From positions 1-5,211 of the forward strand of contig JALTYD010000052.1 in NCBI GenBank assembly GCA_027046525.1: a DNA stretch of 5,211 nucleotides. Reading direction: 5' to 3'. Shown here in pieces: positions 1 through 4,507 of this stretch. Every line of letters starts with the position of its first letter. Within the stretch, counting starts at the first letter, position 1. The translations under genes and the position numbers were made by a program. This DNA is from Pyrodictiaceae archaeon (GTDB taxonomy: Archaea; Thermoproteota; Thermoprotei_A; Sulfolobales; Pyrodictiaceae). Under the pieces are notes generated by a model. That model saw only the letters and a list, made by a program, of their open reading frames with translations. It searched no databases and was not told the origin of the DNA.

Positions 1-118
1 TGGAGGACACTTAATAGAAGCAGAAGTAGAGCCTTTCCTAGAGCTAATGATTGTCGCTGTCCAGGGCCCTCTAGAACCACTACACGAGATGTTTAGCCAT
101 AGATGGAGAGGATTATAG
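1..118 (+). CDS. C-terminal fragment of an unrecognised protein
   Basis: An open frame enters from the left edge (first full codon at position 2) and ends at TAG 116-118, giving 38 residues. They start GGHLIEAEVE and end FSHRWRGL. Codon choice (CTA, AGA, GAG) matches the other genes here, which supports real coding, as does the tight tail-to-tail packing: only 13 bp separate its stop from the stop of the aminotransferase on the other strand. The stretch is acidic, then hydrophobic (FLELMIVAVQGPLEPL), then ends in a basic tail. I do not recognise the family, and too little is visible to assign a function. Confidence 0.55.
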   Translation, partial: GGHLIEAEVEPFLELMIVAVQGPLEPLHEMFSHRWRGL

Positions 119-131
119 GAAAGCTATAGAG

Positions 132-1481
132 CTATTTCCTCTCTATATATTTTTCTACAAGTTCTAGGAATTCTCTAAATACTTCTACGAAGTAGCTAAT
201 ATCTTCTCTAGTATGGCTACTAGATAGTAGTAGATGTGTTATATCTTCTGTCAGAAATACTATACCTCTCACTAATGAGTATTTCTGGAATACTCTATTT
301 AGTAGTGGTTCGTACCTCATAGAAACTACTTCTTCTATATTCTTTGGCTCTCTATGTGTAAAGTGTATACCAACCATAGAAGGTGCACTAGTAATACTAA
401 TATCTAGTTTATAGTCTCTTGATACTCTTAGTAGTTCTCCAGCTAGTATATCTGTAGTATTCTTCAGCGAGTCGTAGAAACCTGGTTTTTCTAGTTCTTC
501 GAGAGTAGCAAGACCAGCAACCATAGATACAGGATTACCTGCAAATGTACCGCCGTGAAAACTCTTTTCTTCGAGTGTCCATTTCCTCCTATAGTCTAGA
601 CGCTCCATTATCTCTCTACGTGATGTAAGAGCTCCTATAGGGAATCCTCCACCTATGATCTTGCCGAGAACTACTACGTCAGCTTCTACACCATAGTATT
701 CTTGTGCTCCTCCTAGTCCGAGTCTATACCCTGTTATAACCTCGTCGTATACTAGGAGTGAGCCATAGTAGTCACATAATTCTCTGATTCTCTTTAGAAA
801 TTCTCTCTCTGCAGGTATAATGCCTGCTGCTCCTTGGATAGGCTCTATTATAATACCAGCTATTTCTCTTCCATAGCTACGGAAGATATTCTCGGTATCT
901 TCTATGTCGTTGAACTTAGCTAGTATAGTATGTGATACTGTTTCGGGCGGTAGACCTCCAGATCCTAGGTATTCATCTGGCTTAAAGCCTAGGTGTAGCT
1001 GGTCGTATCCTCCGTGCCAGCCGCCTGTAAACTTGACTATCTTCTTCTTACCAGTATATGCTCTTATGAGCCTAATAGCATACATATTAGCTTCTGTTCC
1101 ACTATTTGTGAATCTAATCATCTCTACTCCTGGTAGATGGCTAGTGATCTTGTCTGCTAGTTTGTAGGCATATTCGTGTTCAAAGCCCCAGTGGCTTCCT
1201 CTATCTAGTTGTTCTTTAACACGCTCTATAACTCGTCTAGGTGCGTGGCCTAGTATTAGTGCTCCATGTCCAACCCAGTAGTCTGTATATGTGTTTCCAT
1301 CTACATCGAATATCTTAGAACCTCTAGCTCTAGATACATAGAATGGATATGGCTCGAAGAACCTAATATGGTAAGTTACACCCATAGGTAGTCTCTTCTG
1401 TGCTTCTCTGTATAGCTCTCTACTACGTGGTGTTTTCTCCATAAATTTATCTAGTAGATTCTTGTAGAGTTCTTCTAGCAC
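132..1481 (-). CDS. class III PLP-dependent aminotransferase, glutamate-1-semialdehyde aminomutase-like
   Basis: A 449-residue cytosolic fold-type I PLP enzyme. Visible landmarks are FDVDGNTYTDY (58-68), LGHA (77-80), the cofactor phosphate site SGTEA (127-131), WHGGYD (155-160), IIEPIQGAAG (211-220), DEV with Asp246 expected to hold the pyridine nitrogen, Lys274 in LGKIIGGGFP as the Schiff-base lysine, and GGTFAGNP (310-317). Spacing and length fit the HemL-like branch (usually 420-450 residues). However, the HemL signature GGVNSPVR is replaced by MGVTYHIR (33-40), and no heme genes are adjacent, so a role in tetrapyrrole synthesis is unlikely. Amino transfer or racemisation of an amino acid or diamine is more plausible. 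The GTG start (1479-1481) is chosen because AGGTG sits 6 nt upstream; the in-frame ATG at 1440-1442 has no such site. It is the second gene of a pair, 14 nt after the dehydrogenase stop. Family is confident; substrate is unknown. Confidence 0.9.
   Translation of the reverse strand: MLEELYKNLLDKFMEKTPRSRELYREAQKRLPMGVTYHIRFFEPYPFYVSRARGSKIFDVDGNTYTDYWVGHGALILGHAPRRVIERVKEQLDRGSHWGFEHEYAYKLADKITSHLPGVEMIRFTNSGTEANMYAIRLIRAYTGKKKIVKFTGGWHGGYDQLHLGFKPDEYLGSGGLPPETVSHTILAKFNDIEDTENIFRSYGREIAGIIIEPIQGAAGIIPAEREFLKRIRELCDYYGSLLVYDEVITGYRLGLGGAQEYYGVEADVVVLGKIIGGGFPIGALTSRREIMERLDYRRKWTLEEKSFHGGTFAGNPVSMVAGLATLEELEKPGFYDSLKNTTDILAGELLRVSRDYKLDISITSAPSMVGIHFTHREPKNIEEVVSMRYEPLLNRVFQKYSLVRGIVFLTEDITHLLLSSSHTREDISYFVEVFREFLELVEKYIERK
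135..156 (+). terminator. possible U-rich terminator of the left-edge gene
   Basis: About 20-30 nt after the plus-strand stop at 118, a pyrimidine-rich run ends in five T (150-154). Archaeal transcripts often end at such U-rich tracts without a hairpin. It lies inside the 3' end of the aminotransferase gene on the opposite strand. The call is weak, because a short T run is common by chance. Confidence 0.22.
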
Positions 1482-1487
1482 ATCTTA

Positions 1488-1492
1488 CACCT
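1488..1492 (-). promoter_or_regulatory. Shine-Dalgarno site of the aminotransferase
   Basis: On the minus strand AGGTG lies 6 nt before the GTG start at 1481, within the 14-nt gap after the dehydrogenase stop. It matches the archaeal 16S 3' end and decides the GTG start over the downstream ATG. An out-of-frame ATG overlaps the GTG (ATGTG) and reaches a stop after one further codon. Confidence 0.7.
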
Positions 1493-1495
1493 ATA

Positions 1496-2479
1496 CTATG
1501 ATTTCTTAAATCTAGGCTTGAATGGTAGTAGATCTACAACTGTGACAAGACCTGGTTCGTGTCTATGTATAGTCTCTGCTATATTGACAACTACTGATGC
1601 AGTACCTATATCGCCTGGTGTACCAGTACTTCTCCACTTTATAGTATACCCTGAGCCTTCGACTACTATCTCTTCGTATTCTTCAGCACCTACATATGCA
1701 TATAGCTCTATTGTGATTACCTCCTTGTTGCCTACATAGCCATAGCCCCATCCTCTTACTCCTTTTACTAGTCCTTTCTCGATTTCTAAGTCGTCTATTA
1801 TGATATGTTCTTCTGCTATTACTGGTTCTTGTCCTTCTTCGACCTTCGTGAAGTCTATACCTAGAGCTCTACCTACTAGATATACAGATTCTGCATATCC
1901 GACATGGCCAGTAAGTTCTCTACGTTTTAGTCTCTCTAAGTACTCGCTGGGATTCATACCTATACCTACTTTGTGCTGGAAGGGTTTTCTACGCTTAGCT
2001 GCATCTAGTGATCTTACAGCACGTATCCTCTCTATACTACTCAGAGAAGCAGAGACTACTACTGGTAGGACATCGAGGACAAACCCGGGGTTAATACCGG
2101 CACCAACTATTGTTACATTGTTGTCTCTAGCTTCTCTATCAAGCTTACTAGCTATATCTGGGTATCTATAGTAGGGGTAGGCGAGAGTTTCACAAGTTGA
2201 TACTACATCTACTCCTAGTCTAGCTAATGTAACTAGTTGGTCAAATACACGGTCGAGCCATGAGCCAGTAGCATGGAATACTACATCTGAGCCTTTCAGT
2301 GGCTCGGGAGAGTTAGTTACTTTTACACCATATTTTTCTATACCTAGTAGGAATCCAATATCTCTACCTATTAGTCTAGGAGATATATCTACAGCACCTG
2401 TAATTTCCCAGCCTCTCTCGAGGACTACACGGGCTATATATCTACTTATTGCTCCAAACCCGTAGAATCCTACACGCAA
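1496..2479 (-). CDS. 2,4-diaminopentanoate dehydrogenase-like NAD(P)-dependent oxidoreductase
   Basis: A 327-residue protein with an N-terminal Rossmann fold followed by a dihydrodipicolinate-reductase-like domain. It starts directly with the nucleotide-binding strand RVGFYGFGAI (2-11). Asp31 at the end of the second strand suggests NAD(H) is favoured. Stretches typical of 2,4-diaminopentanoate dehydrogenase are STCETLAYP (94-102), GAGINPGFVLD (126-136), GHVGYAES (191-198), GWGYGY (243-248) and TPGDIGTASVVVN (287-299); length is also right for the family. That enzyme oxidatively deaminates 2,4-diaminopentanoate to 2-amino-4-oxopentanoate in clostridial ornithine breakdown. The rest of that pathway (ornithine aminomutase, OrtAB thiolase) is not visible, so the true substrate may differ. 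The start is TTG (2477-2479), the only start-type codon between the upstream in-frame stop and the fold, with AGGTG 8 nt before it. It is the first gene of a two-gene operon with the aminotransferase. Confidence 0.85.
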   Translation of the reverse strand: MRVGFYGFGAISRYIARVVLERGWEITGAVDISPRLIGRDIGFLLGIEKYGVKVTNSPEPLKGSDVVFHATGSWLDRVFDQLVTLARLGVDVVSTCETLAYPYYRYPDIASKLDREARDNNVTIVGAGINPGFVLDVLPVVVSASLSSIERIRAVRSLDAAKRRKPFQHKVGIGMNPSEYLERLKRRELTGHVGYAESVYLVGRALGIDFTKVEEGQEPVIAEEHIIIDDLEIEKGLVKGVRGWGYGYVGNKEVITIELYAYVGAEEYEEIVVEGSGYTIKWRSTGTPGDIGTASVVVNIAETIHRHEPGLVTVVDLLPFKPRFKKS

Positions 2480-2487
2480 CTCTGCTA

Positions 2488-2492
2488 CACCT
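2488..2492 (-). promoter_or_regulatory. Shine-Dalgarno site of the dehydrogenase
   Basis: Minus-strand AGGTG ends 8 nt before the TTG start at 2479. The Rossmann strand begins at residue 2, so the start cannot lie much further in, and the site makes TTG convincing. Confidence 0.7.
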
Positions 2493-2529
2493 ATTATAAT
2501 TCGTGTACCTGAAAGTATCTAAATACTAC

Positions 2530-2537
2530 CTTTATAC
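2530..2537 (-). promoter_or_regulatory. TATA box of the dehydrogenase-aminotransferase operon
   Basis: Minus-strand GTATAAAG lies behind a purine-rich stretch (GAGAGGA). Archaeal start sites fall about 25-27 nt downstream, near 2506, which would give a leader of roughly 27 nt holding the AGGTG site. The position fits well. The same octamer recurs at 2647-2654, so an additional distal start is possible. Confidence 0.5.
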
Positions 2538-2555
2538 TCCTCTCTAGTTCTCCAG

Positions 2556-2660
2556 ATGTCTGTCTATGTCTATGATGTCTACCCTAGTATATTCTGTTCA
2601 AGATCTACTACTCGGCTAGTACTAAGTATCCTAGGTATACTAGCATCTTTATACCTCTAG
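2556..2660 (+). CDS. possible 34-residue hydrophobic small protein
   Basis: A complete ATG-to-TAG frame occupies most of the 185-bp gap between the dehydrogenase and radical SAM genes. It begins MSVYVYDVYPS, has a basic middle (SRSTTR) and ends with a hydrophobic stretch LVLSILGILASLYL that could form a short membrane segment. There is no ribosome site. A TTTATA at 2531-2536 lies about 23-25 nt before the ATG, which would suit a leaderless transcript, and codon choice is like that of its neighbours. A frame this short can arise by chance, and the TATA may serve only the opposite strand. No family is recognised. Confidence 0.15.
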   Translation: MSVYVYDVYPSIFCSRSTTRLVLSILGILASLYL

Positions 2661-2664
2661 TGTA

Positions 2665-3444
2665 CTAGATCATATCTCTTGGTACTTGGTGTGGTTTGAA
2701 AGAAGTACGAGGAGATAAGCCTCTTTTCTTCATGAGTTCTTTGACATGAGGATACATTATAACGTATTCAGGATCTATAGCTTCTACGAGCTTATAGTCT
2801 ATTAGAGCTAGTAGTCGTTTAATCCTAGTTAATCCTTTTTCACTACTAAAACTTAGCATAATAGCTGGATAGACTTCTTCTCCAGGTTCTAGACCATAAC
2901 CTACTAGTTTATCTAGTGCTTCTAGCTGTATCCTCCAATATTCTGGAGAAGCTCTAGTTAGTGTATAGAACTCGTTGGGGCTAGTCCCTTTTATCGATAT
3001 TCTTACTTCTATCCCAGCTCTATGGAAGCTAGCTATCTCTCTAGCATATTTATCAGAAGCTCCTATTAGAATACCATTTGTCTCTAGTACGAAGTGTATC
3101 CCTCTAGATGTTAGATTTTCAATAACTCTTAGTAGATGGTCAAATCCTATTGTAGGTTCTCCACCACTTAGTCTTACTTGGCTTATTCTTCTACTTCTAG
3201 CTATTTTTATCAATCTAGTAGCTACATTATCGGGATCTAGTAGTTCTCCTCTACTAGTCTTCCAGGAGTATCTCCAGGACCAGCAGAAACCACATCTAAG
3301 ATTACAGCCTACTACATCTCCAGTAGCTATACCACCATACCATCTATCAGCTCTGAATCTATAGTATTTCCTATGCTGTACATTATTAGTCCTAGGAGCT
3401 ACTAGAGGTTCTATAATCCTAGCTAGCTCTACGGGGTTATACAT
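2665..3444 (-). CDS. uncharacterised archaeal radical SAM protein
   Basis: A 259-residue radical SAM enzyme. The cluster motif CX3CX2C is CNLRCGFC with Cys47, Cys51 and Cys54, and an aromatic residue before the last cysteine as usual. SAM-binding elements follow: SGGEPT (93-98), LETNGILIG (120-128) and VRISIKG (147-153). The N-terminal YYRFRADRWYGGIATGD (27-43) before the first cysteine, together with CWSWR after it, suggests a family of uncharacterised archaeal radical SAM proteins rather than MoaA, QueE or pyruvate-formate-lyase activase. There is no C-terminal SPASM/twitch-type cysteine cluster; the protein has no cysteines beyond the three. The reaction is unknown. The ATG start (3442-3444) has no clear ribosome site, only GGGGT 12 nt upstream. 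The gene is 54 nt below the SDR stop, with its own TATA-like element between. Fold is confident; function is not. Confidence 0.88.
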   Translation of the reverse strand: MYNPVELARIIEPLVAPRTNNVQHRKYYRFRADRWYGGIATGDVVGCNLRCGFCWSWRYSWKTSRGELLDPDNVATRLIKIARSRRISQVRLSGGEPTIGFDHLLRVIENLTSRGIHFVLETNGILIGASDKYAREIASFHRAGIEVRISIKGTSPNEFYTLTRASPEYWRIQLEALDKLVGYGLEPGEEVYPAIMLSFSSEKGLTRIKRLLALIDYKLVEAIDPEYVIMYPHVKELMKKRGLSPRTSFKPHQVPRDMI

Positions 3445-3486
3445 CTAGTATCTAGTACCCCAGTAGATCTACAATTCTAATAGAGC

Positions 3487-3494
3487 TATATATT
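3487..3494 (-). promoter_or_regulatory. TATA-like element before the radical SAM gene
   Basis: Minus-strand sequence AATATATA falls just beyond the SDR stop (3499). A start about 26 nt on would be near 3464, giving a 20-nt leader without a ribosome site. It suggests that the radical SAM gene can be transcribed independently of the SDR, although read-through from the SDR is also possible over this short gap. Confidence 0.35.
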
Positions 3495-3498
3495 AGGT

Positions 3499-4290
3499 CT
3501 AGAAGATTACTGATGCTCTCCCACCATCAACTGGTATTGAAGCACCTGTTACATAGCTAGCATATGGACTAATGAGAAATGCTACTACTTTCCCTATTTC
3601 TCTGGGTGAGCCTATACGGCGTAGAGGAATACTATTCTTTATATCTTCTACTACTTCTTCTCTGCTCTTCTCTTCTCTTGCTGCTCTCTTCTCTACTAGT
3701 TGGTAGAATCTACTAGTCTCTATATAGCCTGGCATAATAGCATTAACTCTTATACCCATAGGGCCTAGTTCTTTTGATAGTATCTTTACTAGTCCATGGA
3801 TAGCTACTCTCAGAGTACTTGATAGAGCTATAGACATCATAGGTTCTCTCGTAGCACTACTAGTTATAAACACCATAGATGGATGTGGAGATCTACTAAG
3901 ATGTGGTATACTATAGTAGGTTATCCATAGTGCACTAAATATTAGTAGTCTAGAAGCATAGTTCCAATCGCTCATAGATAGATCTAGAAATCTACCAGGT
4001 TTAGGAGGACCAGTATTGTAGACAATAGCATCTAAGCCTCCAAGCAGGCTAACTGTTGCATTCACAAGCTTAGCTACATCTTCTTCGATTGTTAGATCTG
4101 CTAGTACACCGTGAACTCTATCTTCTCCGTACTTAGTTTTTAGCTCGCTTACTGTCTTCTCGAGTCTATCTCTATTATGTCCATTAATTACAACGTTAGC
4201 TCCTTCCTCTAGTAGTACTTCTGCAGTACCTCTACCTATACCAGTTGTAGAGGCTGTAACAAGTACTTTATAACCATCTATTCCTATCAG
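3499..4290 (-). CDS. short-chain dehydrogenase/reductase (SDR) with a CTG start and atypical active site
   Basis: A 263-residue cytosolic NAD(P)-dependent oxidoreductase of the FabG/glucose-dehydrogenase-like SDR group, full family length. The cofactor motif is VTASTTGIGRG (11-21), where Ala replaces the first Gly of TGxxxGxG. Further landmarks are LADLT (63-67), YNTGPPKPG (91-99) in place of NNAG, VFITSSA (140-146), IRVNAIMPGYIET (180-192) and VTGASIPVDGG (247-257). The catalytic YxxxK is replaced: Ser157 and Arg161 sit where Tyr and Lys belong, in LSSTLR, as in an SDR subgroup that carries LSNxxR here. Taking the first canonical start codon (GTG, 4063-4065) would remove the whole first Rossmann unit. 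The frame is open and clearly coding above it but holds no ATG, GTG or TTG. CTG at 4288-4290, 8 nt after GGGAGGTG, is the best start. The gene is divergent from prs. Substrate is unknown. Confidence 0.85.
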   Translation of the reverse strand: MIGIDGYKVLVTASTTGIGRGTAEVLLEEGANVVINGHNRDRLEKTVSELKTKYGEDRVHGVLADLTIEEDVAKLVNATVSLLGGLDAIVYNTGPPKPGRFLDLSMSDWNYASRLLIFSALWITYYSIPHLSRSPHPSMVFITSSATREPMMSIALSSTLRVAIHGLVKILSKELGPMGIRVNAIMPGYIETSRFYQLVEKRAAREEKSREEVVEDIKNSIPLRRIGSPREIGKVVAFLISPYASYVTGASIPVDGGRASVIF

Positions 4291-4295
4291 CTGTG

Positions 4296-4362
4296 ATACA
4301 CCTCCCAGAGCTAAGTAGTATTTATCCAGATAGCCACTATTATCTAGTTCTAGGAGGTGTAT
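4296..4362 (-). promoter_or_regulatory. candidate ribosome-site-sequestering hairpin in the SDR leader
   Basis: A perfect 10-bp inverted repeat: plus-strand ATACACCTCC at 4296-4305 and GGAGGTGTAT at 4353-4362, separated by 47 nt. In the SDR mRNA the upstream arm reads AUACACCUCC and can pair with GGAGGUGUAU, covering nearly the whole ribosome site just before the CTG start. The loop can hold a smaller stem (AGATA with UAUCT). The upstream arm also resembles the 16S rRNA 3' end (CACCUCCU). This is inferred from base pairing only; no known riboswitch class is recognised. Confidence 0.45.
4299..4306 (-). promoter_or_regulatory. strong Shine-Dalgarno site of the SDR gene
   Basis: Minus-strand GGGAGGTG is the best ribosome site in the window. 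It ends 8 nt before the CTG at 4290, the same spacing as the dehydrogenase site to its TTG. It is what places the SDR start at CTG. It also lies largely inside the right arm of the inverted repeat 4296-4362. Confidence 0.7.
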
Positions 4363-4367
4363 AATAT
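4360..4367 (-). promoter_or_regulatory. proximal TATA-like element of the SDR gene
   Basis: Minus-strand ATATTATA overlaps the upstream arm of the leader repeat. A start about 26 nt downstream, near 4337, would give a 47-nt leader that keeps the ribosome site but lacks the pairing arm. It is an alternative to the distal box at 4410-4415; which one is used cannot be read from sequence. Confidence 0.3.
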
Positions 4368-4409
4368 CTAGCTACTACTGCTACTGTTAGTATCTCAGCC
4401 TCGTCTACA

Positions 4410-4415
4410 TATATA
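4410..4415 (-). promoter_or_regulatory. distal TATA box of the SDR gene
   Basis: The six bases TATATA, within CACTATATATG on the minus strand, predict a start near 4387 and a leader of about 97 nt. That leader would contain both arms of the inverted repeat, so this promoter would make the switchable form of the transcript. Confidence 0.4.
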
Positions 4416-4426
4416 GTGCACCAAGC

Positions 4427-4443
4427 CTACTACTAGTTAGTAG
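4427..4443. repeat. imperfect palindrome between the divergent promoters
   Basis: CTACTA at 4427-4432 and TAGTAG at 4438-4443 form 6-bp arms around a 5-bp centre, about 12 bp upstream of the distal SDR TATA box. A 9-bp inverted pair, ACTGCTACT at 4377-4385 and AGTAGCAGT at 4439-4447, overlaps it. It could be an operator in the SDR/prs divergent region, but CTA/TAG words are so common here that chance is a real alternative. Confidence 0.2.
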
Positions 4444-4476
4444 CAGTCTATACTTATAGGTTGATTAAGTGATTCT

Positions 4477-4486
4477 CTATATATCC
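4477..4486 (+). promoter_or_regulatory. TATA box of prs
   Basis: CTATATATCC is centred near 4481. A start about 26 nt downstream falls on or next to the ATG at 4508. With no ribosome site before the ATG, this predicts a leaderless mRNA. Confidence 0.55.
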
Positions 4487-4507
4487 TTGTTACCTAAGTA
4501 TATTGTT

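Noticed and set aside
904..1167. Plus-strand open frame of 87 codons
   Set aside because: It lies wholly inside the aminotransferase gene on the other strand and has no ribosome site, promoter or recognisable family.
132..1481. Genuine heme-pathway glutamate-1-semialdehyde aminomutase (hemL)
   Set aside because: The GGVNSPVR signature is missing and no tetrapyrrole genes are nearby; only the general fold and PLP residues agree.
1518..2171. Two plus-strand open frames (1518-1739 and 1800-2171)
   Set aside because: Both are antisense to the well-supported dehydrogenase; their translations are serine/threonine-rich low-complexity products of reverse-strand codons.
2570..2640. Possible C/D box small RNA, from an ATGATGT resembling a C box
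   Set aside because: No D, D' or C' boxes at suitable spacing.
2975..3364. Plus-strand open frame of 129 codons
   Set aside because: Antisense to the radical SAM gene, whose cysteine motif and SAM-binding elements it crosses; nothing supports it as coding.
3499..4065. A short SDR starting at GTG 4065
   Set aside because: It would lack the nucleotide-binding motif, although the same frame upstream encodes it in full with matching codon use.
4352..4390. Plus-strand AGGAGGTG as a ribosome site for a gene reading right
   Set aside because: No ATG, GTG or TTG follows at a usable distance and stops come at once; it is better explained as the partner arm of the minus-strand leader repeat.
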